Position numbers and translations under genes: made by a program | Shown here: positions 56,157 to 64,000 of the stretch, in pieces | Position numbering within the stretch: the stretch's first letter is position 1 | Layout of the letters: each line of letters opens with the position of its first letter | Assembly: GCA_029245795.1 (NCBI GenBank) | Contig: JAQWOP010000021.1 | Coordinates: forward strand, 32,731 to 96,730 | Reading direction: 5' to 3' | DNA from: Hyphomicrobiales bacterium | GTDB lineage: Bacteria; Pseudomonadota; Alphaproteobacteria; Rhizobiales; TMED25 | DNA length: 64,000 nucleotides | The notes under the pieces: generated by a model | What the model saw: only the letters and a program-made list of their open reading frames with translations | The model's database searches: none | What the model was told of the DNA's origin: nothing

Positions 56157-57132
56157 TTAATTCATCTCTATTATGTGGATCATCAAATTCAAATTTTGGT
56201 CCATGTGCTATTATCCCCGTCGGATTTACTGTTTCGTGACTCCCATAATAATGCATCTTACTGTATTTATCATTATATGTTTCCTTTATGCCAGGGTATT
56301 GAAATAGATCTTTCGTATAATTGAAAAGATTATCATATTCCCTTAACTTTTTCTTATTACATTTAAAGTGACCATGGTAAACACTATCAAACCGAAGCAG
56401 TGTAGGAATGAATCTCCAATCAGACTCAGTGATCTTATCACCGATCAGATATTTCTGGTTTGAGAGAATGTAATCTAATTTATCGAGACCCGTAAAGAGG
56501 GTTTCAATCGCTTCTTCATATGCTTCTTGCGTAGTTGAAAACCCTGATCTGTATACACCGTTATTTATATTCTCATATATAAAGGTATTCATCTCGTCAA
56601 TAGCATCTTGCTTATCAACTGGGCGATAATTACCTTCTTTTGCACCCAAATGATCAAATTCGGAGTTAAACATTCTAATTATATCAGCAGATTCATTATT
56701 AACTATTGTGGATGTTTTTTTATCCCAGAGCAATGGCACTGTAACTTTTCCTGAATAGTTCTTATCTTCTTTTAAATATACTTCGTATAAGTAGTTAGCA
56801 TTATTTACAGAATCTGCGATTACTTGGTAACCCTCGTCAAAAGTCCATCCTTTTGATCGCATTATTGCATTGACAGCAGATATTGAAATTATTTCTTGGA
56901 GGTTCTTAATGGACCGGTAGATAAGGGTTCTATGTGCCCATGGGCATGCCCAGGATATATATAAATGGTATCTATCTTTTTCAGCTTTATAACCAGATTT
57001 TCCAGTTGGGCCTGCTTCTCCGTTAGCAGTAATCCAATTACGGTAAGCAGAAGCTTTACGAACATACCTTCCTTTGGTTATTTTAGTATTATACCATTCA
57101 TCAATCCATTTTCCGTTTTCTAATCTTCCCAT
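56146..57132 (-). CDS. Glutathionyl-hydroquinone reductase (ECM4/YqjG-type GST)
   Basis: A 328-residue xi-class glutathione S-transferase that reduces glutathionyl-hydroquinones. The catalytic Cys is in ISWACPWAHRTLIYR, the thioredoxin-like part ends before TIVNNESADIIRMFN, and the C-terminal helical domain includes WRFIPTLLRFDSVYHGHFKCN. The upstream neighbour is a divergent GNAT gene, and the downstream msrA overlaps it. Confidence 0.93.
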   Translation of the reverse strand: MGRLENGKWIDEWYNTKITKGRYVRKASAYRNWITANGEAGPTGKSGYKAEKDRYHLYISWACPWAHRTLIYRSIKNLQEIISISAVNAIMRSKGWTFDEGYQVIADSVNNANYLYEVYLKEDKNYSGKVTVPLLWDKKTSTIVNNESADIIRMFNSEFDHLGAKEGNYRPVDKQDAIDEMNTFIYENINNGVYRSGFSTTQEAYEEAIETLFTGLDKLDYILSNQKYLIGDKITESDWRFIPTLLRFDSVYHGHFKCNKKKLREYDNLFNYTKDLFQYPGIKETYNDKYSKMHYYGSHETVNPTGIIAHGPKFEFDDPHNRDELNAK

Positions 57133-57240
57133 TTTTATCCTCTTACTAATTGAATCTTTTTTCTAGTATTTTTAGCATTTTTAATTTATTAATTCTATCA
57201 TTACATTTCAATATCTATATTTAGAATATAGAAAAACATT

Positions 57241-57750
57241 ATGAATCATAAAAATAAGATTAATATTAGATTAGAACAATATCAAGACAATGAGTCTATT
57301 GAAGAACTCTATAGCCTATCTTTTAGTCCAGGAAGGTATGTTAAGTCTGCTTTTAGAATGAGAGAAAAATATAGTCATTTAATAGATATTTCTTATGTAT
57401 CAACTATTGGAAGAAATATAATTGGATCTTTAAGATACTGGAATATATTAGTTAATTCAGAGCCGGCTTTACTTTTGGGGCCTGTAGTCATCCATCCTAA
57501 GTATAGAGGCAAAGGTTATGGTCAAGAATTATTGAAGTTTAGTATTCAAAATTGTAAACTTAATAATTTTAAATTAATTATTTTAATTGGTGATTTGATT
57601 TATTATTCTAAAATTGGATTTAAAAGATTTGAGAAAAAAGATCTATCATTCATAGGTCCAGTTAATAAAGATAGATTATTGTATATTGACTTTGGGAGTA
57701 ATATAGTTCAAGAAAGTGAAAAAATTGAAATCAAAAGATATATAGATTAA
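57241..57750 (+). CDS. GNAT-family N-acetyltransferase (YhbS-like)
   Basis: A 169-residue acetyltransferase with the acetyl-CoA loop VVIHPKYRGKGYGQELLKFS and a C-terminal beta strand YYSKIGFKRFEKK. The N-terminal part fits the YhbS subgroup. The acceptor is unknown. It sits 21 bases upstream of the DUF1285 gene and may be co-transcribed with the cca cluster. Confidence 0.85.
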   Translation: MNHKNKINIRLEQYQDNESIEELYSLSFSPGRYVKSAFRMREKYSHLIDISYVSTIGRNIIGSLRYWNILVNSEPALLLGPVVIHPKYRGKGYGQELLKFSIQNCKLNNFKLIILIGDLIYYSKIGFKRFEKKDLSFIGPVNKDRLLYIDFGSNIVQESEKIEIKRYID

Positions 57751-57771
57751 ATATCTAAGTATTAATATTTT

Positions 57772-58272
57772 ATGCAAAAAAAAAATAATGAAATGGGTTC
57801 TGCAATAACGAGTCAAATAAAATTTTTTATTGACGAAGAATGCCGTTGGTTCTTTGAAGGAAGTGAAATAAAAAGACAATCTATGGTTTGCCTCTTTGCA
57901 AAATATTTGCAAAAAGATTCAAAAGGCGAATACAATATTATTACGCCATACGAAATTGTTAGGGTAAGGGTTGCCAATGTTCCATTCAAAGTTATAAAGA
58001 TTTGGATAGAGGGGATAGAAAAAGAAAGAAATATATCTATTGAAACAAATGTTGGTGATGTATTGGAGATTAAAAAACAGACCGCAATGAGATTTTCAAA
58101 GGACCCATCAAACAAAGGTATTGTCCCTTATATAAATTTTAGAGATAATATAGAGGCTATATTCACTAGATCCACAGCTCACGATCTTATCAGTCATTGT
58201 AATTTTTTTATGGTCAATTCTAAAAAAAGATTTGGCTTCTGGAGCAACAATACTTTCTTTCCAATTGACTGA
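57772..58272 (+). CDS. DUF1285 domain protein
   Basis: A 166-residue protein matching DUF1285. The start with FFIDEECRWFFEGSEIKRQSMV, the middle YNIITPYEIVRVRVANVPF and the C-terminal RSTAHDLISHC fit the family pattern. Function is unknown in the family. It leads the DUF1285-NUDIX-DUF6111-cca set seen widely in alphaproteobacteria, which suggests a link with RNA or nucleotide metabolism. Confidence 0.85.
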   Translation: MQKKNNEMGSAITSQIKFFIDEECRWFFEGSEIKRQSMVCLFAKYLQKDSKGEYNIITPYEIVRVRVANVPFKVIKIWIEGIEKERNISIETNVGDVLEIKKQTAMRFSKDPSNKGIVPYINFRDNIEAIFTRSTAHDLISHCNFFMVNSKKRFGFWSNNTFFPID

Positions 58273-58294
58273 TTATTAAATTATTCTCACTGCT

Positions 58295-58915
58295 ATGAAT
58301 TTCCTCTCAAATAATGAAATAAGAGATAAACTTCTTCAAGAACTACCAGAGTTTGATAATTCATATAAGAGTAAATATAGTATAGAAAAACTTTATTCAA
58401 CTATAAATGAAATAAGATATCGTCATGCATCAGTTCTTATTCCACTTACTGTTTATAACGATAATATCCATATAATACTGACTCTGCGCTCGATAAATCT
58501 TCCTACACATGCTGGTCAAATATCTTTTCCAGGTGGTAAGGTTGATGAATATGATATGAATCCAATGAGGACTGCATATCGTGAGGCAGCTGAAGAAATA
58601 GGGCTTAATGAAGATTTGATATCTCTTCAAGGTTATTTAGATATTTATAGAACTGGAACAAAATATATTATTTTGCCGGTAGTTGGTTTTGTATCAGAAG
58701 ATTACGAACCAAAATTAAATAAAGGAGAAGTAGAAGATCTCATATATCTGCCTCTAGATTTTATTGCAGATAAATCAAATTTACAATATAGAGAGCAGGA
58801 AATAAACGGTGAAAAAAGATTTTTTTACGTATATGAATATAATGATCATTTCATTTGGGGAGCAACAGCACATATGTTAAAGTCATTATCAGAAAGGCTT
58901 TTTGAGAATGATTAA
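58295..58915 (+). CDS. NUDIX hydrolase, CoA pyrophosphatase-like
   Basis: A 206-residue NUDIX enzyme. The NUDIX box reads GGKVDEYDMNPMRTAYREAAEEIGL, preceded by LPTHAGQISFPGG, which is the NudL/CoA pyrophosphatase signature. It probably clears oxidised CoA or similar nucleotide diphosphates. The next gene starts inside its last codons (ATGATTAA overlap). Confidence 0.9.
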   Translation: MNFLSNNEIRDKLLQELPEFDNSYKSKYSIEKLYSTINEIRYRHASVLIPLTVYNDNIHIILTLRSINLPTHAGQISFPGGKVDEYDMNPMRTAYREAAEEIGLNEDLISLQGYLDIYRTGTKYIILPVVGFVSEDYEPKLNKGEVEDLIYLPLDFIADKSNLQYREQEINGEKRFFYVYEYNDHFIWGATAHMLKSLSERLFEND

Positions 58916-59174
58916 ACTGCTTGTATTTCATATTTTAATATTAATATGCCCGTTTTTCATAATTAGTATATTCTATTGTTTAATAGGAAAATATTCTAAA
59001 CTTAGAGAAATTCCAGATCGCTATGGTTATAAACTTCTAGTTTTGGGATTGTTCATTTCAATTACAATATTCTATTTAAACCCAATCCTATCAGGTTCTT
59101 CAGTCGACAATAATTATATTCCTCCATATATGGAAGGTGGAAAAATTATATCAGGAACTATAAAAGAAGAGTAA
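58908..59174 (+). CDS. Small membrane protein (DUF6111-like)
   Basis: An 88-residue protein with two membrane helices (about 3-25 and 41-60) and a short C-terminal tail YIPPYMEGGKIISGTIK, the pattern of DUF6111 proteins lying between the NUDIX and cca genes in alphaproteobacteria. ATG 58908 is preferred over the ORF-track TTG 58902. It overlaps the NUDIX gene by eight bases. Its stop (59172-59174) is in the same frame as cca. Confidence 0.75.
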   Translation: MIKLLVFHILILICPFFIISIFYCLIGKYSKLREIPDRYGYKLLVLGLFISITIFYLNPILSGSSVDNNYIPPYMEGGKIISGTIKEE

Positions 59175-59192
59175 TATTATCGGAGGAAAGAA

Positions 59193-60473
59193 ATCCAGTT
59201 AATAGAAAAATTCTTCAAAAAAAAAATTGATATTAGTGATCTTATTGATGAGGATATTAGAGAGCTAAAACTTTTCTTTGACACTATTGGCTATAATTTA
59301 TGGATAGTTGGAGGAGCCGTCAGAGATTGTATTTTAAATCTAGAAATTCAAGATATTGATTTTGCAACAGACGCGAATCCCAACGATATTCTAAAATATT
59401 GTAATAATTCTAATTTTAAGATAATAAAGATTGCTAAAAAATATGGTTGTCTTGTTTTTATAAAAAATAGAAAACGATTTGAAGTAACCAGTCTTCGTCA
59501 GGATATAAAAAATTATGGAAGAGGCGTTGATGTTAAATTTACTCAAAAAATAGATGAAGATTCTAAAAGAAGAGATTTTACAATAAATTCCTTATATCTC
59601 TCTTTCGGAGGTGATTTATATGATCCATTAAATGCCTATGAAGACCTTATAGACAGGAGGATTATATTTATAGGTAAGGCGAAAGATAGGATTAAAGAAG
59701 ATAATTTAAGAATCCTACGTTATCTAAGATTTGCAGCAAAATTTGGAACAGAAGGTATCAAACTTGATGAATTACAAGTTTGTATTGATCACAAGAATTT
59801 ATTGCTTAGATTGTCAAAAGAAAGAGTAAGAGATGAAATTCTAAATTTCATCTCATGTTTGAAATCATCAAAGGTAATCAAAGTTCTATCAGTACCAACA
59901 TTCTTTGATGTTATCGGACTTAAAGTAAATGATTTCGTACATATCAATAATCTCAACAAGATAAAAGATAATATAGATTTTGATATTTCAATAATCTTTG
60001 AATTTGCATTGGCTCTTGATAAGAATGAAGAAATTATAAGTCATCTTACAATGATGAGGGACCTAAAATTTAACAAAGAGAACATAAAATTTATAACAGA
60101 AGTACTCTCTTTTAAAGTTTGTAATAAAATAGAAATTGAACGAAGTATCAATCTTACTATCTATAAATATGGCATTGAGATTACTAAGTATATGGTTATA
60201 AATAGCTGGATATGGGAAAATAATTCATATGAATTAAATGATTGGAAAAATTTATTTAAATCAATTGATGATAGAAATAAATTAGTTTTTCCAATTAAAC
60301 CAAATGATTTAATTAATATTGGTGTACCTCAGGGACCTAAAATTGGAAGTTTATTAAATTATCTAGAAGAAGTTTGGATTGGAAATAATTGTGATTCTAG
60401 TAAAGAAGAGCTAATTCAATTAATAGAACGATACCTACCAACTCACAATAGGGGGAAGGGAGGACAAGATTGA
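59193..60473 (+). CDS. cca: CCA-adding tRNA nucleotidyltransferase with non-canonical ATC start
   Basis: A 426-residue class II nucleotidyltransferase adding or repairing CCA at tRNA 3' ends. The ORF track begins only at TTG 59802, but the frame is open from the stop at 59174, and all catalytic motifs lie upstream of 59802: LWIVGGAVRD, DIDFATDA, KRRDFTINSLYL, LRILRYLRFAAKFG. There is no ATG, GTG or TTG in frame before 59802. The best start is ATC at 59193, six bases after GGAGG (59182-59186). The last 39 bases overlap convergent hemF. A poly(A) polymerase role is possible, since the families are related. Confidence 0.9.
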   Translation: MQLIEKFFKKKIDISDLIDEDIRELKLFFDTIGYNLWIVGGAVRDCILNLEIQDIDFATDANPNDILKYCNNSNFKIIKIAKKYGCLVFIKNRKRFEVTSLRQDIKNYGRGVDVKFTQKIDEDSKRRDFTINSLYLSFGGDLYDPLNAYEDLIDRRIIFIGKAKDRIKEDNLRILRYLRFAAKFGTEGIKLDELQVCIDHKNLLLRLSKERVRDEILNFISCLKSSKVIKVLSVPTFFDVIGLKVNDFVHINNLNKIKDNIDFDISIIFEFALALDKNEEIISHLTMMRDLKFNKENIKFITEVLSFKVCNKIEIERSINLTIYKYGIEITKYMVINSWIWENNSYELNDWKNLFKSIDDRNKLVFPIKPNDLINIGVPQGPKIGSLLNYLEEVWIGNNCDSSKEELIQLIERYLPTHNRGKGGQD

Positions 60474-61313
60474 GTCAATATTTCCACCTGTTTTTAAACC
60501 AAAAAGAGTACCTTTGTCATACATCAAATTAAATTCAACGTATCTTCCTCTATAATGTAATTGTTCCATTCGATGATTATCATTCCACTCTTTTGACATA
60601 TTGGATAAAATGATTTGCTTATAGGTTTTAATAAAGTTATTTCCTACATCATTTAGAAAAAGAAAATCTGAAGAAGTTTGTTCTGATTTAAATCGATCAA
60701 AGAAAATACCACCAGTGCCCCGATTTTCTTTCCTATGTTTAATAAAGAAGTATTTGTCACAGTTTGCTTTGAATTCTTTATATTTTGCAAATGGATATTC
60801 CTGACATGCTTTTCTCATAGATTCATGAAACAATATTGTATCTGTGTCATTGGAATTTCTTTTTGAGTGCAGCATAGGGGTTAGATCAGCTCCACCTCCA
60901 AACCAGAAATCATTTGTAACAATCATCCTAAGATTCATATGTACTGATGGTACGAAGGGGTTTTTTGGATGAACAATAACAGAAATTCCACTTGCCCAAA
61001 ACTCACTAGTATTTGTCGATTTTTCTTCATCAAGAGCACCATAAGGTAATTCACCAAAAACTGTAGACAGGTGAACTCCAGCTTTTTCAATTACTCTTCC
61101 TCTAAGGTTTCTTGATTCCCCACCACCTCCACCTTTTCTATTCCAACTATCTATTGAGAATTGTATTTTTTTATCTGTATCATAGTTTTCAATCTCTTCT
61201 ATGGTATTACAAATTTTATCACGCAAGCTTTTAAAAATAGATTGTGCTTTTTTTCTATCTTTTTTAGTTTCTTCTAATAATAAGGTATGCGTCTTATTTT
61301 CTGTTTTATTCAT
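60435..61313 (-). CDS. hemF: Oxygen-dependent coproporphyrinogen III oxidase
   Basis: Aerobic heme synthesis, converting coproporphyrinogen III to protoporphyrinogen IX. The 292-residue enzyme has RGRVIEKAGVHLSTVFG, FWFGGGADLTPM and RGRYVEFNLMYDKGTLFGL. It ends at SLPPIVSW; E. coli HemF continues about 25 residues past the matching PPLVRW, so the C-terminal tail is missing. The extra reading frame there is used by the end of convergent cca (39-base overlap). Confidence 0.95.
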   Translation of the reverse strand: MNKTENKTHTLLLEETKKDRKKAQSIFKSLRDKICNTIEEIENYDTDKKIQFSIDSWNRKGGGGGESRNLRGRVIEKAGVHLSTVFGELPYGALDEEKSTNTSEFWASGISVIVHPKNPFVPSVHMNLRMIVTNDFWFGGGADLTPMLHSKRNSNDTDTILFHESMRKACQEYPFAKYKEFKANCDKYFFIKHRKENRGTGGIFFDRFKSEQTSSDFLFLNDVGNNFIKTYKQIILSNMSKEWNDNHRMEQLHYRGRYVEFNLMYDKGTLFGLKTGGNIDSILSSLPPIVSW

Positions 61314-61316
61314 GAT

Positions 61317-61781
61317 CTAACAATTAATTTGCCTAATAGCTTCACTTAATATTATAGCGCAAGAGTTTGCTACATTAAAAGATCTAATCTCATTTTGCAT
61401 AAAGATCTTGATTCTGTTATCGCAAAGAATATGAACATTATCTGGAACACCTGAACTTTCACGTCCAAATAAAAGTATATCATCTTTCCTAAAGTTAAAA
61501 TTTAAGTATGAAACTTTAGACTTAGTTGTAGCAAGTATTATTCTTCTCGATTCATTAATAGCCCAACTATGGAATGCATCCCAAGAAGTATGTTTTTGAA
61601 GTTTCAAGTGTTGTATATAGTCCATTGCTACTCTGTTAACCCTCTTATCATCAATATGGAATCCAGCTGGTTCAATTATATGAAGTGAGACACCAAAGCA
61701 AGCAGACAATCTCATTAAAGCTCCTGTATTTTGTGGAATATCAGGTTGGTATAAAGCAATTGATAAATTATTTTTTGTAAT
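61317..61781 (-). CDS. trmL: tRNA (cytidine/uridine-34 2'-O)-methyltransferase TrmL with ATT start
   Basis: A 154-residue SPOUT methyltransferase acting on the wobble base of tRNA-Leu. The ORF track starts at an internal ATG (61715), which would cut off the conserved LYQPDIPQNTG region; reading upstream in frame gives IALYQPDIPQNTGALMRLSAC, matching E. coli TrmL. The frame opens right after TAG (61784-61782), and the first codon is ATT at 61781, with AAGGA seven bases upstream. No ATG, GTG or TTG occurs between. The SAM knot LLFGRESSGVP is present. Confidence 0.88.
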   Translation of the reverse strand: MTKNNLSIALYQPDIPQNTGALMRLSACFGVSLHIIEPAGFHIDDKRVNRVAMDYIQHLKLQKHTSWDAFHSWAINESRRIILATTKSKVSYLNFNFRKDDILLFGRESSGVPDNVHILCDNRIKIFMQNEIRSFNVANSCAIILSEAIRQINC

Positions 61782-61941
61782 CTATTTATCCTTTTTGTTT
61801 AAAAATCTATTAAGTACTATTATATATAAATTATAATTATTTTATTTTAAAAATAGAAAAAAAATCAATTAATAACATGCATAAAGGTATAGCATTTTTT
61901 TACAAATCAGTATAAATATATAAGAAAATTATGAGGGTAAA

Positions 61942-62517
61942 TTGTCAGAAAAAGATGTAAAAGAGCCAACAAGAAGAGATTTTATATTTTTAGCGACAGG
62001 CGCTTTAGCTGTTGCGGGAGCTGCTAGCGTGGCTTGGCCTCTTGTTGATCAAATGAATCCTGATGCTACAGCTTTAGCATTATCTAAAATAGAAGTTGAT
62101 GTTAGCCAAATTGAAAGAGGGCAATCAATAACTGTAAAGTGGAGAGGAAAACCTGTATTTATAAGAAGAAGAACAGACGAAGAAATTCAAATGGCTAGTC
62201 GAGTTGAACTCGATAGTTTACCAGATACCAATGCGAGGAATTATAATTTAAGTCCAGAATCTTCTGCTTCAGACGCAAATAGGGCCCTTGATGATAATAA
62301 AGAGTGGCTAGTAATGGTGGGCGTTTGTACCCATCTCGGGTGCGTTCCAAAAGGACAGTCTTTAGGAGATGCTAAAGGTGATTTTGGAGGATGGTATTGC
62401 CCTTGTCATGGTTCACATTATGATACAGCGGGGCGAATTAGAAAAGGTCCAGCACCAAAAAATTTAGATATACCAAATGCGGAATTTATAAATGAAGAAG
62501 TTATAAGAATAGGCTAA
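61942..62517 (+). CDS. petA: Ubiquinol-cytochrome c reductase iron-sulfur subunit (Rieske)
   Basis: Rieske protein of the bc1 complex, 191 residues. It has an N-terminal RRDF motif with one membrane helix (about 15-35) and the [2Fe-2S] ligands in VCTHLGCVP and CPCHGSHYD. The start is TTG with GAGGG five bases upstream. It begins the petABC operon, eight bases from petB. Confidence 0.96.
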   Translation: MSEKDVKEPTRRDFIFLATGALAVAGAASVAWPLVDQMNPDATALALSKIEVDVSQIERGQSITVKWRGKPVFIRRRTDEEIQMASRVELDSLPDTNARNYNLSPESSASDANRALDDNKEWLVMVGVCTHLGCVPKGQSLGDAKGDFGGWYCPCHGSHYDTAGRIRKGPAPKNLDIPNAEFINEEVIRIG

Positions 62518-62524
62518 ATAAAAT

Positions 62525-63784
62525 ATGAGTAAAGAATCAACATATATCCCAAAAACAGGTTTTGCAAAATGGTTCGACCAGCGTTTACCTTTGCCAAGAA
62601 TGTTACATGATAATATTAATGCATTTCCTACTCCTCGGAACTTAAACTATTGGTATACCTTTGGTGGAATTTTAACATTTTGTCTTGTTACTCAAATAAT
62701 CACTGGGATTGTTCTTGCTATGCACTATACCGCAGATGCAGGGCTAGCTTTTGCATCAGTAGAGCACATTATGAGAAATGTTAATTATGGATGGTTAATA
62801 AGATATATACACGCTGTTGGGGCTTCTATGTTTTTCCTTGCTGTATATGTTCATATTTTTAGGGGGTTATATTATGGATCTTATAAGGCGCCAAGGGAAA
62901 TGCTATGGATACTTGGAGTGGTCATATATTTATTAATGGTAATAACTGCTTTCATGGGATATGTCTTGCCTTGGGGCCAGATGAGTTTTTGGGGTGCAAC
63001 TGTTATAACTAATTTATTCTCTGCACTACCAGTTGTTGGTACAACAATTACCGAGTGGTTATGGGGTGGCTTTGCAGTAGATAACGCTACTCTGAAAAGA
63101 TTCTTTAGTTTACATTATCTAATGCCATTTATGATTTTTGGTGTTGTTATTCTCCATATTTGGTCTTTGCATGTCACCGGAAACAATAACCCAGTTGGTA
63201 TTAGTGTAAAAGACAAACAAGACACAGTTCCTTTTAGCCCTTATTATACTGTCAAAGACTCAGTGTCGCTTGTCATTTTCATTATTTTCTTTGCCTGGTT
63301 TATATTTTTTAATCCAAATATATTAGGTCATTCAGATAATTACATAATGGCAGATCCATTAGTAACACCAGCTCATATCGTGCCTGAATGGTATCTTTTA
63401 CCATTTTATGCAATTCTAAGAGCAATTCCATCAAAGTTAGGTGGTGTATTAGTAATGGGTGCAGCAATTGGGATATTATTTGTTTTGCCATGGCTAGACA
63501 CCTCAAAGGTAAGGTCTGCCACATTCAGACCACTTTACAAACAGTTTTATTGGATATTTCTAGTAAATTGTATAGTACTTGGCTACCTTGGATCTCAAAA
63601 CCCAGAAGGCCTATTTCTTGTTGCTTCAAGAATATGTACTGCATATTACTTTATCCATTTCTTAATTGTTTTCCCGCTTCTTGGCTTGATTGAAAAGCCA
63701 AAGCCACTACCTGAAAGTATAACCAAATCGGTACTTGAGAGGATGGAAATTAAAAATATGAAACAAAAAAGTGTAGAGGCATAA
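62525..63784 (+). CDS. petB: Cytochrome b subunit of the bc1 complex
   Basis: A 419-residue diheme cytochrome b. The expected membrane helices and heme histidines ([44 protein letters not shown]) and the Qo-site motif [16 protein letters not shown] are present. It transfers electrons from ubiquinol to the Rieske protein and to the Qi site. It is followed eight bases later by petC. Confidence 0.97.
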   Translation: MSKESTYIPKTGFAKWFDQRLPLPRMLHDNINAFPTPRNLNYWYTFGGILTFCLVTQIITGIVLAMHYTADAGLAFASVEHIMRNVNYGWLIRYIHAVGASMFFLAVYVHIFRGLYYGSYKAPREMLWILGVVIYLLMVITAFMGYVLPWGQMSFWGATVITNLFSALPVVGTTITEWLWGGFAVDNATLKRFFSLHYLMPFMIFGVVILHIWSLHVTGNNNPVGISVKDKQDTVPFSPYYTVKDSVSLVIFIIFFAWFIFFNPNILGHSDNYIMADPLVTPAHIVPEWYLLPFYAILRAIPSKLGGVLVMGAAIGILFVLPWLDTSKVRSATFRPLYKQFYWIFLVNCIVLGYLGSQNPEGLFLVASRICTAYYFIHFLIVFPLLGLIEKPKPLPESITKSVLERMEIKNMKQKSVEA

Positions 63785-63792
63785 ACTGAATT

Positions 63793-64000
63793 ATGAGAAA
63801 GCTCTCTTATAAAAGTATTCTTGTGGTACCTTTATTGGTCCTGATATCTATCTATTATTCATCATCTTATTCAAATGCAGCAAGTGGTGAGCAAAAGAGG
63901 GTAGAAAAGCATGAATGGACATTTGCTGGCATATTCGGACATTATGATAATGCTCAATTACAAAGAGGATTTCAAGTCTATAAAGAAGTCTGCTCTTCAT
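63793..64000 (+). CDS. petC: Cytochrome c1 (N-terminus only)
   Basis: The gene runs off the right edge, so it is absent from the ORF track. The 69 codons visible start MRKLSYKSI, have a signal peptide (hydrophobic stretch ending SNAAS), then WTFAGIFGHYDNAQLQRGFQVYKEVCSS, where the CxxCH heme motif begins. Context petA-petB-petC and the VYKEVC pattern identify cytochrome c1. Confidence 0.93.
   Translation, partial: MRKLSYKSILVVPLLVLISIYYSSSYSNAASGEQKRVEKHEWTFAGIFGHYDNAQLQRGFQVYKEVCSS

Noticed and set aside
40350-57132. Integrative element inserted at tRNA-Met
   Set aside because: No integrase, transposase or visible repeat of the tRNA 3' end was seen, and the genes have the same base composition as the rest.
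59175-59802. cca as a frameshifted pseudogene or a gene truncated to the ORF-track start
   Set aside because: The frame is continuous from 59174 to the stop with all catalytic motifs in one frame, so there is no frameshift. Only the start codon is unusual.

Overview
The window looks like a chromosomal segment of a low-GC (about 30% by eye), streamlined alphaproteobacterium, probably an uncultured marine lineage. Alphaproteobacterial markers are the CtrA/ChpT cell-cycle pair, the serC leader-serC-serA-purA block, the tkt-gap-pgk-fba cluster divergent from a coiled-coil gene, zapA, 6S RNA and the 5-formyl-THF cyclo-ligase gene, the rpoH-rluD-DUF6476-like neighbourhood, EipA/DUF1134, and the DUF1285-NUDIX-DUF6111-cca cluster. 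The exact clade is an inference I cannot settle without a tree. Coding density is very high: no gene-free stretch exceeds 300 bases (the largest, 264 bases, lies between ctrA and yajQ), and all eight convergent gene junctions overlap or are at most 11 bases apart. I see no rRNA, CRISPR array, transposase, integrase or phage gene.

Layout: 1-10599 is one long minus-strand block: tkt-gap-pgk-fba (central carbon metabolism), a Sel1 protein, efp, a degraded suhB-like gene, a MotA/TolQ-like plus OmpA/MotB-like pair, rpmE and the start of a quinone oxidoreductase. 10842-24881 is a plus-strand block: coiled-coil protein, zapA, 6S RNA, folate cyclo-ligase, YmdB-type phosphoesterase, yebC, ruvCAB, tolQRAB, pal, tilS, ftsH and glmM. 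24878-40341 contains an EamA permease, the serine and purine genes, an orphan gene with cytochrome b561, an MFS gene, rpoH, rluD, a TSUP permease, eipA, cysQ, chpT/ctrA, yajQ, mnmA and an elongator tRNA-Met.

40350-54776, starting 8 bases after the tRNA, is an accessory-looking catabolic and transport region. It holds two sister MFS transporters around an HpcH/HpaI aldolase, a glyoxalase, an unknown two-fold repeat protein paired with a GMC oxidoreductase, an alpha/beta hydrolase, and an operon of Gfo/Idh/MocA dehydrogenase, E1-alpha, E1-beta, a stand-alone lipoyl domain, a MATE exporter and an amidohydrolase, followed by another MFS. 54769-64000 returns to ordinary genes: phosphoesterase, msrA, glutathionyl-hydroquinone reductase, GNAT, DUF1285, NUDIX, DUF6111, cca, hemF, trmL and the petABC (bc1 complex) operon, with petC cut by the window end.

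The most unusual signal is that two nearby tRNA-processing genes, cca and trmL, have no ATG, GTG or TTG before their conserved N-terminal motifs. Each instead has a well-placed Shine-Dalgarno sequence in front of an ATC (cca) or ATT (trmL) codon. The ORF track therefore truncates both. E. coli pcnB, a relative of cca, is a known AUU-start gene, so IF3-sensitive translation is a reasonable hypothesis. No complete new defence or mobile system was found.
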